Source: Leptasterias polaris | Taxonomy: Eukaryota > Echinodermata > Asteroidea > Forcipulatida > Asteriidae | Direction: 5' to 3' | Length of the DNA stretch: 64,000 bases | NCBI GenBank assembly: GCA_037783415.1 | Contig: JAZGTN010000230.1 | Span: forward strand, 206,797-270,796 | Shown here: piece by piece, positions 36,780 through 49,157 of the stretch | Position numbering within the stretch: position 1 is the stretch's first letter | Layout: every line of letters begins with the position of its first letter | The notes under the pieces: model-generated | Told to the model about the DNA's origin: nothing | Database searches by the model: none | What the model saw: the letters and a program-made list of their open reading frames with translations, nothing else | Made by a program: the position numbers and the translations under genes

Positions 36780-39700
36780 CTGACCGGGCCCGACGATGCT
36801 TAACTTCGGTGATCAGACGAGAACCGGTGTTTTCAGCGTAGTATGGCAGTAGACACGTTGCTGTCTTTAATATAGGGGCTTCAGTTTCCAGTTTAGATCT
36901 AACCTCCGTATGTCGAGGAAAAATACAAAAGATGTCTACAGCACCCGGTATTCCCAGGAGGTCTCCCGTCCAAGTACTGACCGGGCCCGACGATGCTTAA
37001 CTTCGGTGATCAGACGAGAACCGGTGTTTTCAGCGTAGTATGGCAGTAAACACTTTGCTGACTTTAATATAGGGGCTTCAGTTTCCAGTTTAGATCTAAC
37101 CTCCGTATGTCGAGGAAAAATACAAAAGATGTCTACAGCACCCGGTATTCCCAGGAGGTCTCCCGTCCAAGTACTGACCAGGCCCGACCATGCTTAACTT
37201 CAGTGATCAGACGAGAACCGGTGTTTTCAGCGTAGTATGGCAGTATACACGTTGCTAACTTTAATTTAGGGGCTTCAGTTTAGATTGTTTCTAACCTCCG
37301 TATGTTGAGGAAAAATACAAAAATATGTCTACAGCACCCGGTATTCCCAGGATGTCTCCCGTCCAAGTACTGACCGGGCCCGACGATGCTTAACTTCAGT
37401 GAGCAGACGAGAACCGGTGTTTTCAGCGTAGTATGGCAGTAGACACTTTGCTGACTTTAATATAGGGGCTTCAGTTTCCAGTTTAGATCTAACCTCCGTA
37501 TGTCGAGGAAAAATACAAAAGATGTCTACAGCACCCGCTATTCCCAGGAGGTTTCCCGTCCAAGTACTGAACGGGCCCGACGATGCTTAACTTCGGTGAT
37601 CAGACGAGAACCGGTGTTTTCAGCGTAGTATGGCAGTAGACACGTTGCTAACTTAATTTAGGGGCTTCAGTTTAGATTGTTTCTAACCTCCGTATGTTGA
37701 GGAAAAATACAAAAAGATGTCTACAGCACCCGGTATTCCCAGGAGGTCTCCCGTCCAAGTACTGACCGGGCCCGACGATGCTTAACTTCAGTGATCAGAC
37801 GAGAACCGGTGTTTTCAGCGTAGTATGGCAGTAGACACGTTGCTAACTTTAATTTAGGTGCTTCAGTTTAGATTGTTTCTAACCTCCGTATGTTGAGGAA
37901 AAATACAAAAAGATGTCTACAGCACCCGGTATTCCCAGGAGGTCTCCCGTCCAAGTACTGACCGGGCCCGACGATGCTTAACTTCGGTGATCAGACGAGA
38001 AACGGTGTTTTCAGCATAGTATGGCAGTAGACACGTTGCTAACTTTAATTTAGGGGCTTCAGTTTAGATTGTTTCTAACCTCCGTATGTTGAAGAAAAAT
38101 ACAAAAAGATGTCTACAGCACCCGGTATTCCCAGGAGGTCTCCCGTCCAAGTACTGACCGGGCCCGACGATGCTTAACTTCGGTGATCAGACGAGAACCG
38201 GTGTTTTCAGCGAAGTATGGCAGTAGACACGTTGCTGACTTTAATTTAGGGGCTTCAGTTTCCAGTTTAGATATCTAACTTCCGTATTTTGAGGAAAAAT
38301 ACAAAATATGTCTACAACACCCGGTATTCCCAGGAGGTCTCCCGTCCAAGTACTGACCGGGCCCGACGATGCTTAACTTCGGTGATCAGACGAAAACAGG
38401 TGTTTTCAGCGTAGTATGGCAGTAGACACGTTGCTAACTTTAATTTAGGGGCTTCAGTTTAGATTGTTTCTAACCTCCGTATGTTGAGGAAAAATACAAA
38501 AGGATGTCTACAGCACCCGGTATTCCCAGGAGGTCTCCCGTCCAAGTTCTGACCGGGCCCGACGATGCTTAACTTCGGTGATCAGACGAGAACCGGTGTT
38601 TTCAGCGTAGTATGGCAGTAAACACGTTGCTGTCTTTAATATAGGGGCTTCAGTTTCCAGTTTAGATCTAACCTCCGTATGTCGAGGAAAAATACAAAAG
38701 ATGTATACAGCACCCGGTATTCCCAGGAGGTCTCCCGTCCAAGTACTGACCGGGCCCGACGATGCTTAACTTCGGTGATCAGACGAGAACCGGTGTTTTC
38801 AGCGTAGTATGGCAGTAGACACTTTGCTGACTTTAATATAGGGGCTTCAGTTTCCAGTTTAGATCTAACCTCCGTATGTCGAGGAAAAATACAAAAGATG
38901 TCTACAGCACCCGGTATTCCCAGGAGGTCTCCCATCCAAGTACTGACCAGGCCCGACCATGCTTAACTTCAGTGATCAGACGAGAACCGGTGTTTTCAGC
39001 GTAGTATGGCAGTATACACATTGCTAACTTTAATTTAGGGGCTTCAGTTTAGATTGTTTCTAACCTCCGTATGTTGAGGAAAAATACAAAAAGATGTCTA
39101 CAGCACCCGGTATTCCCAGGATGTCTCCCGTCCAAGTACTGACCGGGCCCGACGATGCTTAAGTTCGGTGATCAGACGAGAACCGGTGTTTTCAGCGTAG
39201 TATGGCAGTAGACACTTTGCTGACTTTAATATAGGGGCTTCAGTTTCCAGTTTAGATCTAACCTCCGTATGTCGAGGAAAAATACAAAAGATGTCTACAG
39301 CACCCGCTATTCCCAGGAGGTCTCCCGTCCAAGTACTGAACGGGCCCGACGATGCTTAACTTCGGTGATCAGACGATAACCGGTGTTTTCAGCGTAGTAT
39401 GGCAGTAGACACGTTGCTAACTTTAATTTAGGGGCTTCAGTTTAGATTGTTTCTAACCTCCGTATGTTGAGGAAAAATACAAAAAGATGTCTACAGCACC
39501 CGGTATTCCCAGGAGGTCTCCCGTCCAAGTACTGACCGGGCCCGACGATGCTTAACTTCGGATATCAAACGAGAACCGGTGTTTTCAGCGTAGTATGGCA
39601 GTAGACACGTTGCTGACTTTAATATAGGGGCTTCAGTTTCCAGTTTAGATCTAACCTCCGTATGTCGGGGAAAAATACAAAAGATGTCTACAACACCCGG

Positions 39701-42289
39701 TATTCCCAGGAGGTCTCCCGTTCAAGTACTGACCGGGCCCGACGATGCTTAACTTCAGTGATCAGACGAGAACCGGTGTTTTCAGCGTAGTATGGCAGTA
39801 GACACTTTGCTGACTTTAATATAGGGGCTTCAGTTTCCAGTTTAGATCTAACCTCCGTATGTCGAGGAAAAATACAAAAGATGTCTACAGCACCCGCTAT
39901 TCCCAGAAGGTCTCCCGTCCAAGTACTGACCGGGCCCGACGATGCTTAACTTCGGTGATCAGACGAGAACCGGTGTTTTCAGCGTAGTATGGCAGTAGAC
40001 ACGTTGCTAACTTTAATTTAGGGGCTTCAGTTGAGATTGTTTCTAACCTCCGTATGTTGAGGAAAAATACAAAAAGATGTCTACAGCACCCGGTATTCCC
40101 AGGAGGTCTCCCGTCCAAGTACTGACCGGGCCCGACGATGCTTAACTTCGGTGATCAGACGAGAACCGGTGTTTTCAGCGTAGTATGGCAGTAGACACGT
40201 TGCTAACTTTAATTTAGGGGCTTCAGTTTAGATTGTTTCTAACCTCCGTATGTTGAGGAAAAATACAAAAAGATGTCTACAGCACCCGGTATTCCCAGGA
40301 GGTCTCCCGTCCAAGTCCTGACCGGGCCCGACGATGCTTAACTTCGGTGATCAGACGAGAACCGGTGTTTTCAGCGTAGTATGGCAGTAGACACGTTGCT
40401 GACTTTAATTTAGGGGCTTCAGTTTCCAGTTTAGATATCTAACTTCCGTATTTTGAGGAAAAATACAAAATATGTCTACAACACCCGGTATTCCCAGGAG
40501 GTCTCCCGTCCAAGTACTGACCGGGCCCGACGATGCTTAACTTCGGTGATCAGACGAGAACCGGTGTTTTCAGCGTAGTATGGCAGTAGACACTTTGCTG
40601 ACTTTAATATAGGGGCTTCAGTTTCCAGTTTAGATCTAACCTCCGTATGTCGAGGAAAAATACAAAAGATGTCTACAGCACCCGCTATTCCCAGGAGGTC
40701 TCCCGTCCAAGTACTGAACGGGCCCGACGATGCTTAACTTCGGTGATCGGACGATAACCGGTGTTTTCAGCGTAGTATGGCAGTAGACACGTTGCTAACT
40801 TTAATTTAGGGGCTTCAGTTTAGATTGTTTCTAACCTCCGTATGTTGAGGAAAAATACAAAAATATGTCTACAGCACCCGGTATTCCCAGGAGGTCTCCC
40901 GTCCAAGTACTGACCGGGCCCGACGATGCTTAACTTCGGATATCAAACGAGAACCGGTGTTTTCAGCGTAGTATGGCAGTAGACACGTTGCTGACTTTAA
41001 TATAGGGGCTTCAGTTTCCAGTTTAGATCTAACCTCCGTATGTCGGGGAAAAATACAAAAGATGTCTACAACACCCGGTATTCCCAGGAGGTCTCCCGTC
41101 CAAGTACTGACCGGGCCCGACGATGCTTAACTTCAGTGATCAGACGAGAACCGGTGTTTTCAGCGTAGTATGGCAGTAGACACTTTGCTGACTTTAATAT
41201 AGGGGCTTCAGTTTCCAGTTTAGATCTAACCTCCGTATGTCGAGGAAAAATACAAAAGATGTCTACAGCACCCACTATTCCCAGAAGGTCTCCCGTCCAA
41301 GTACTGACCGGGCCCGACGATGCTTAACTTCGGTGATCAGACGAGAACCGGTGTTTTCAGCGTAGTATGGCAGTAGACACGTTGCTAACTTTAATTTAGG
41401 GGCTTCAGTTTAGATTGTTTCTAACCTCCGTATGTTGAGGAAAAATACAAAAAGATGTCTACAGCACCCGGTATTCCCAGGAGGTCTCCCGTCCAAGTAC
41501 TGACCGGGCCCGACGATGCTTAACTTCGGTGATCAGACGAGAAACGGTGTTTTCAGCATAGTATGGCAGTAGACACGTTGCTAACTTTAATTTAGGGGCT
41601 TCAGATTCCAGTTTAGATATCTAACTTCCGTATTTTGAGGAAAAATACAAAATATTTCTACAGCACCCGCTATTCCCAGAAGGTCTCCCGTCCAAGTACT
41701 GACCGGGCCCGACGATGCTTAACTTCGGTGATCAGACGAGAACCGGTGTTTTCAGCGTAGTATGGCAGTAGACACGTTGCTAACTTTAATTTAGGGGCTT
41801 CAGTTGAGATTGTTTCTAACCTCCGTATGTTGAGGAAAAATACAAAAAGATGTCTACAGCACCCGGTATTCCCAGGAGGTCTCCCGTCCAAGTACTGACC
41901 GGGCCCGACGATGCTTAACTTCGGTGATCAGACGAGAACCGGTGTTTTCAGCGTAGTATGGCAGTAGACACGTTGCTAACTTTAATTTAGGGGCTTCAGT
42001 TTAGATTGTTTCTAACCTCCGTATGTTGAGGAAAAATACAAAAAGATGTCTACAGCACCCGGTATTCCCAGGAGGTCTCCCGTCCAAGTCCTGACCGGGC
42101 CCGACGATGCTTAACTTCGGTGATCAGACGAGAACCGGTGTTTTCAGCGTAGTATGGCAGTAGACACGTTGCTGACTTTAATTTAGGGGCTTCAGTTTCC
42201 AGTTTAGATATCTAACTTCCGTATTTTGAGGAAAAATACAAAATATGTCTACAACACCCGGTATTCCCAGGAGGTCTCCCGTCCAAGTA
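36780..42289. repeat. 5510-bp tandem duplication of 5S rDNA, right copy
   Basis: This copy matches the left one apart from scattered single-base changes (for example TTCAAG near 39.72 kb and AAAAATATGTC near 40.86 kb). It is followed by a partial further repeat at 1773-bp offset (41.07 to 42.84 kb) that stops matching near 43.2 kb. Confidence 0.8.
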
Positions 42290-45200
42290 CTGACCGGGCC
42301 CGACGATGCTTAACTTCGGTGATCAGACGAGAACCGGTGTTTTCAGCGTAGTATGGCAGTAGACACTTTGCTGACTTTAATATAGGGGCTTCAGTTTCCA
42401 GTTTAGATCTAACCTCCGTATGTCGAGGAAAAATACAAAAGATGTCTACAGCACCAGCTATTCCCAGGAGGTCTCCCGTCCAAGTACTGAACGGGCCCGA
42501 CGATGCTTAACTTCGGTGATCGGACGATAACCGGTGTTTTCAGCGTAGTATGGCAGTAGACACGTTGCTAACTTTAATTTAGGGGCTTCAGTTTAGATTG
42601 TTTCTAACCTCCGTATGTTGAGGAAAAATACAAAAAGATGTCTACAGCACCCGGTATTCCCAGGAGGTCTCCCGTCCAAGTACTGACCGGGCCCGACGAT
42701 GCTTAACTTCGGATATCAAACGAGAACCGGTGTTTTCAGCGTAGTATGGCAGTAGACACGTTGCTGACTTTAATATAGGGGCTTCAGTTTCCAGTTTAGA
42801 TCTAACCTCCGTATGTCGGGGAAAAATACAAAAGATGTCTACAACACCCGGTATTCCCAGGAGGTCTCCCGTCCAAGTACTGACCGGGCCCGACGATGCT
42901 TAACTTCAGTGATCAGACGAGAACCGGTGTTTTCAGCGTAGTATGGCAGTAGACACTTTGCTGACTTTAATATAGGGGCTTCAGTTTCCAGTTTAGATCT
43001 AACCTCCGTATGTCGAGGAAAAATACAAAAGATGTCTACAGCACCCACTATTCCCAGAAGGTCTCCCGTCCAAGTACTGACCGGGCCCGACGATGCTTAA
43101 CTTCGGTGATCAGACGAGAACCGGTGTTTTCAGCGTAGTATGGCAGTAGACACGTTGCTAACTTTAATTTAGGGGCTTCAGTTTAGATTGTTTCTAACCT
43201 CCGTATGTTGAGGAAAAATACAAAAAGATGTCTACAGCACCCGGTATTCCCAGGATGTCTCCCGTCCAAGTACTGACCGGGCCCGACGATGCTTAAGTTC
43301 GGTGATCAGACGAGAACCGGTGTTTTCAGCGTAGTATGGCAGTAGACACTTTGCTGACTTTAATATAGGGGCTTCAGTTTCCAGTTTAGATCTAACCTCC
43401 GTATGTCGAGGAAAAATACAAAAGATGTCTACAGCACCCGCTATTCCCAGGAGGTCTCCCGTCCAAGTACTGAACGGGCCCGACGATGCTTAACTTCGGT
43501 GATCAGACGATAACCAGTGTTTTCAGCGTAGTATGGCAGTAGACACGTTGCTAACTTTAATTTAGGGGCTTCAGTTTAGATTGTTTCTAACCTCCGTATG
43601 TTGAGGAAAAATACAAAAAGATGTCTACAGCACCCGGTATTCCCAGGAGGTCTCCCGTCCAAGTACTGACCGGGCCCGACGATGCTTAACTTCGGATATC
43701 AAACGAGAACCGGTGTTTTCAGCGTAGTATGGCAGTAGACACGTTGCTGACTTTAATATAGGGGCTTCAGTTTCCAGTTTAGATCTAACCTCCGTATTTC
43801 GGGGAAAAATACAAAAGATGTCTACAACACCCGGTATTCCCAGGAGGTCTCCCATCCAAGTACTGACCGGGCCCGACGATGCTTAACTTCAGTGATCAGA
43901 CGAGAACCGGTGTTTTCAGCGTAGTATGGCAGTAGACACTTTGCTGACTTTAATATAGGGGCTTCAGTTTCCAGTTTAGATCTAACCTCCGTATGTCGAG
44001 GAAAAATACAAAAGATGTCTACAGCACCCGCTATTCCCAGAAGGTCTCCCGTCCAAGTACTGACCGGGCCCGACGATGCTTAACTTCGGTGATCAGACGA
44101 GAACCGGTGTTTTCAGCGTAGTATGGCAGTAGACACGTTGCTAACTTTAATTTAGGGGCTTCAGTTGAGATTGTTTCTAACCTCCGTATGTTGAGGAAAA
44201 ATACAAAAAGATGTCTACAGCACCCGGTATTCCCAGGAGGTCTCCCGTCCAAGTACTGACCGGGCCCGACGATGCTTAACTTCGGTGATCAGACGAGAAC
44301 CGGTGTTTTCAGCGTAGTATGGCAGTAGACACGTTGCTAACTTTAATTTAGGGGCTTCAGTTTAGATTGTTTCTAACCTCCGTATGTTGAGGAAAAATAC
44401 AAAAAGATGTCTACAGCACCCGGTATTCCCAGGAGGTCTCCCGTCCAAGTCCTGACCGGGCCCGACGATGCTTAACTTCGGTGATCAGACGAGAACCGGT
44501 GTTTTCAGCGTAGTATGGCAGTAGACACGTTGCTGACTTTAATTTAGGGGCTTCAGTTTCCAGTTTAGATATCTAACTTCCGTATTTTGAGGAAAAATAC
44601 AAAATATGTCTACAACACCCGGTATTCCCAGGAGGTCTCCCGTCCAAGTACTGAACGGGCCCGACGATGCTTAACTTCGGTGATCAGACGATAACCGGTG
44701 TTTTCAGCGTAGTATGGCAGTAGACACGTTGCTAACTTTAATTTAGGGGCTTCAGTTTAGATTGTTTCTAACCTCCGTATGTTGAGGAAAAATACAAAAA
44801 GATGTCTACAGCACCCGGTATTCCCAGGAGGTCTCCCGTCCAAGTACTGACCGGGCCCGACGATGCTTAACTTCGGATATCAAACGAGAACCGGTGTTTT
44901 CAGCGTAGTATGGCAGTAGACACGTTGCTGACTTTAATATAGGGGCTTCAGTTTCCAGTTTAGATCTAACCTCCGTATGTCGGGGAAAAATACAAAAGAT
45001 GTCTACAACACCCGGTATTCCCAGGAGGTCTCCCGTCCAAGTACTGACCGGGCCCGACGATGCTTAACTTCAGTGATCAGACGAGAACCGGTGTTTTCAG
45101 CATAGTATGGCAGTAGACACTTTGCTGACTTTAATATAGGGGCTTCAGTTTCCAGTTTAGATCTAACCTCCGTATGTCGAGGAAAAATACAAAAGATGTC

Positions 45201-46771
45201 TACAGCACCCGCTATTCCCAGAAGGTCTCCCGTCCAAGTACTGACCGGGCCCGACGATGCTTAACTTCGGTGATCAGACGAGAACCGGTGTTTTCAGCGT
45301 AGTATGGCAGTAGACACGTTGCTAACTTTAATTTAGTGGCTTCAGTTTAGATTGTTTCTAACCTCCGTATGTTGAGGAAAAATACAAAAAGATGTATACA
45401 GCACCCGGTATTCCCAGGAGGTCTCCCGTCCAAGTACTGACCGGGCCCGACGATGCTTAACTTCGGTGATCAGACGAGAACCGGTGTTTTCAGCGTAGTA
45501 TGGCAGTAGACACGTTGCTAACTTTAATTTAGGGGCTTCAGTTTAGATTGTTTCTAACCTCCGTATGTTGAGGAAAAATACAAAAAGATGTCTACAGCAC
45601 CCGGTATTCCCAGGAGGTCTCCCGTCCAAGTCCTGACCGGGCCCGACGATGCTTAACTTCGGTGATCAGACGAGAACCGGTGTTTTCAGCGTAGTATGGC
45701 AGTAGACACGTTGCTGACTTTAATTTAGGGGCTTCAGTTTCCAGTTTAGATATCTAACTTCCGTATTTTGAGGAAAAATACAAAATATGTCTACAACACC
45801 CGGTATTCCCAGGAGGTCTCCCGTCCAAGTACTGACCGGGCCCGACGATGCTTAACTTCGGTGATCAGACAAAAACAGGTGTTTTCAGCGTAGTATGGCA
45901 GTAGACACGTTGCTAACTTTAATTTAGGGGCTTCAGTTTAGATTGTTTCTAACCTCCGTATGTTGAGGAAAAATACAAAAGGATGTCTACAGCACCCGGT
46001 ATTCCCAGGAGGTCTCCCGTCCAAGTTCTGACCAGGCCCGACGATGCTTAACTTCGGTGATCAGACGAGAACCGGTGTTTTCAGCGTAGTATGGCAGTAG
46101 ACACTTTGCTGACTTTAATATAGGGGCTTCAGTTTCCAGTTTAGATCTAACCTCCGTATGTCGAGGAAAAATACAAAAGATGTCTACAGCACCCGGTATT
46201 CCCAGGAGGTCTCCCATCCAAGTACTGACCAGGCCCGACCATGCTTAATTTCAGTGATCAGACGAGAACCGGTGTTTTCAGCGTAGTATGGCAGTAGACA
46301 CGTTGCTAACTTTAATTTAGGGGCTTCAGTTTAGATTGTTTCTAACCTCCGTATGTTGAGGAAAAATACAAAAAGATGTCTACAGCACCCGGTATTCCCA
46401 GGAGGTCTCCCGTCCAAGTACTGACCGGGCCCGACGATGCTTAACTTTGGATATCAAACGAGAACCGGTGTTTTCAGCGTAGTATGGCAGTAGACACGTT
46501 GCTGACTTTAATATAGGGGCTTCAGTTTCCAGTTTAGATCTAACCTCCGTATGTCGAGGAAAAATACAAAAGATGTCTACAACACCCGGTATTCCCAGGA
46601 GGTCTCCCGTCCAAGTACTGACCGGGCCCGACGATGCTTAACTTCAGTGATCAGACGAGAACCGGTGTTTTCAGCGTAGTATGGCAGTAGACACTTTGCT
46701 GACTTTAATATAGGGGCTTCAGTTTCCAGTTTAGATCTAACCTCCGTATGTCGAGGAAAAATACAAAAGAT

Positions 46772-46805
46772 GTCTACAGCACCCGCTATTCCCAGAAGGT
46801 CTCCC
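46772..46805 (-). pseudogene. Truncated 5S gene at the array edge
   Basis: Only the last 34 nt of a class III-type 5S gene remain (ending GACCTTCTGGG...GTAGAC on the minus strand). The sequence then switches within CTCCC to CCAGATAGCC, the start of a minisatellite. The promoter is missing, so this is a dead terminal unit marking the true right end of the array. Confidence 0.88.
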
Positions 46806-47920
46806 CCAGATAGCCTCTTGGATCTGGGCCAGATCTGGCATGGCTCTGACTTGAACTGCCACCAGATCTGGCACACCATGTCTGGGACAGATCTTGTTAT
46901 GATCTGGCGTGCTCATTTTTCGCCCGATCTGGCACACGTATCTGGGCCAGATAAACTAGCCAGATCTGGACCAGACTAACACGCCAGATCTGGTCCAGAC
47001 GAACACGCCAGATCTGGGCCAGACGAACACGCCAGATCTGGGTCAGACTAAAATGCAAGATATGGGGCGGACCTGGTTATGATCTGGCGTGGTAAAATTC
47101 CGCCCGATCTGGCACACTTATCTGGGCCAGATGTGGTATGACATGTCTGGGCCAGACTAACACGCCAGATCTGGTCCATACGAACACGCCAGATGTGGGC
47201 CAGACGAACACGCCAGATCTGGGCCAGACTAAAATGCAAGATATGGGACGGATCTGGTTATGATCTGGCGTGCTAAAATTCCGCCCGATCTAGCACACTT
47301 ATCTGGGCCAGATGTGGTATGACATGTCTTGGCCAGATGAACACACCAGATCCGGGCCACACAAGCACGCCAGATCTGGACCAGACTTACACGCCAGATC
47401 TGGGCCAGACTAACATGCAAGATATGGGACGGATCTGGTTATGATCTGGCGTGCTAAAATTCCGCCAGATCTGGCACACTTATCTGGGCCAGATGTGGTA
47501 TGACATGTCTGGACCAGATGAACACACCAGATCCGGGCCAGACAAGCACGCCAGATCTTGACCAGACTAACACGCCAGATCTGGGCCAGAGGTACACGCC
47601 AGATCTGGACCAGACTCACACGCCAGATCTGGGCCAGAAGAACACGCCAGATATGGGACGGATGAACACGCCAGATCTGGACCAGACTAACATGACAGAT
47701 CTGGGCCAGATGAACATGCCAGATCTGGGCCAGAATAACACGCCAGATCTGGGCCAAACTTACAGCCACATCTGGGGCAGATAAACATGCCATATCTGGA
47801 CCAGACTAACATGCAAGATCTGGGCCAGACTTAAAGCCACGTCTGGGCCAGAGGAAAATGCAATATCTGAACCAGACTAACATGCCAGATCTGGGTGGGG
47901 GAAATCTGGCAAACATATCT
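46806..47920. repeat. Palindromic 24-bp minisatellite with 181-bp higher-order period
   Basis: The core unit is CCAGATCTGGGCCAGACTAA plus CACG. It contains the 10-bp palindrome CCAGATCTGG, so each unit can pair with itself or with its neighbours. A longer pattern starting GATATGGGACGGATCTGG repeats at 47059, 47240 and 47421 (181 bp each), with a diverged copy near 46879. Because 24 is divisible by three, long open frames appear on both strands (TPDLGQTN-like octapeptides on the plus strand, QIWRVSLA-like on the minus). They have no other coding evidence and are best treated as non-coding. Confidence 0.88.
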
Positions 47921-49122
47921 GATCAACAAAAACACTTCCGACTTAAGCAATCAATACATCACAACAAAAAACGAAAATCACTTTGTTGCCCATTATCTTT
48001 TTATTGATTATTTTCATAATAATGCAACCTGGAAAATGGCACAGTTGAATATACAATAAGAAAACCGCTAAGTGTTGGGAAACTCGCTTGCTCAAGCAAC
48101 CAGGATCGATACTTATACTTAAACTCTTAACTAAAATATGAAGTGGACTTTGGGTATTAAACAGGAATCCGGTACACTGTTAAAAATGGCCGTAAACTTA
48201 CGGACTCCGTTAAGTGAAATATTCTTTCGCCGTAATTTTACGGACTTTCCGTAAATTCAAATATTAATTATGCTAATTAGCGTAATTACAATCAACCACA
48301 ATTGCCCAAACACCTACACATCGTATAGTACATGTAAGTACATATTGTTATTCACCCACAACCGTGTACACATGTACAAACTCATGTTAAGGGTCTTTTT
48401 ATTTTACGGAAAGAAAAAACTTTTCCGGTCATTTTGCTGCAGGAATACAGAACTTTTTTTTTTGCTGGCAGCAAAATTACCGGAAAGTTTTTTTAATATT
48501 TTTTTTATTTATCTTTAACTTCAACATTTTAGTTTGAGTTTGTTTCTTTACAATCCAGAGGTCAATATTTAAACTCTAATTTTTTTTAACAATTTTGGTA
48601 TTCAAATATTTTTTACATTTCTATTCAGGTCAAACATAAATGGGCATTACCAAACATGACTGACACTGTATAACAGTCTCACTTGGGCTCAATATTCCAT
48701 AAAACAAAACACTTACAGGTTGGAGCTTAAAGGGTCGGACGGAAACTGCACGGCCGGTCCGATCCGATAAATAGTCTGGCAACAAGAATGTAATTTCACA
48801 ACCTTGACAAAGGTAATTTTTTGTTACACGACTATATTTCCAGATCTCGCTTCATAAGTATGAAAAACAATACATTTTGTCGTCCAAGGCTGCAAAAATA
48901 CCTCGTATTATCCGTGTTCTCGTTATAACCGTGCTTGTATCTTTCGTTTTTAAGACATAAAACACGCATTGGACAGTTCGGGACCGGTGAAAAACCTTGT
49001 CCTTGTATAAACCGGGGTTTCGTATCTTCTGAGCTCGTATTAACAAGAGTCGACTGTATATGTTATGAACTAAGCCCATAAAAAATTCTGAAACCTATAT
49101 TTTTTAATCTGATATACTTAGA
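47921..49122. other. Non-coding stretch between minisatellite and MITE
   Basis: AT-rich DNA without a supportable gene. It holds short inverted motifs of the CCGTAAACTTACGG kind (48190-48260) and the hairpin annotated at 48414-48494. A segment at 48850-49070 with repeated CTCGTTATAAC / CTCGTATTAAC phrases looks like diverged repeat DNA. Confidence 0.6.
48414..48494. repeat. Inverted repeat (hairpin)
   Basis: Arms AAAAAACTTTTCCGGTCATT...GCTGC (48414-48440) and GCAGCAAAATTACCGG... (48468-48494) are near-perfect reverse complements of about 27 bp around a 27-bp loop. Probably a MITE remnant. Confidence 0.65.
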
Positions 49123-49157
49123 TTAAAGGCACTGGACACCTTTGGTAATTGTCAAAG

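Larger units (their letters stand above)
7784..46692 (-). rRNA. 5S rRNA gene array, main segment (about 200 units)
   Basis: A continuous head-to-tail run of 5S genes on the minus strand goes from the first complete copy at 7784-7901 to the last at 46575-46692, with no inverted unit and no further large insertion noticed. The copy number is estimated from length divided by a 196-199 bp unit. All three spacer classes alternate. Recurrent gene variants include GGGCACGACG for GGGCCCGACG, GGCCCGACCATGC, TTCGATGATCAG, TTCGGATATCAAACGAG for TTCGGTGATCAGACGAG, and CAGGATGTCTCCC (plus strand). Several change paired or promoter positions, so a sizeable fraction may be poorly functional. Long identical stretches recur at fixed offsets, showing recent unequal exchange. 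Short open frames here are translations of rDNA, not genes. Confidence 0.92.

Noticed and set aside
104..46692. CRISPR array
   Set aside because: Regular repeats with short spacers are present, but the 118-bp part is clearly 5S rRNA, the spacers are repeated rather than unique, and the genome is eukaryotic.
26881..46879. Many minus-strand open frames of 66-100 codons (IPGAVDIFCIFPRHTEVRSK and similar) inside the array
   Set aside because: They are translations of 5S genes and spacers in a favourable frame. They recur only because the rDNA repeats, and no protein-like conservation exists apart from the RNA gene.
47410..47793. Octapeptide-repeat proteins on either strand of the minisatellite
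   Set aside because: A 24-bp unit keeps any stop-free frame open on both strands. No start context, splice structure or homologue is apparent.
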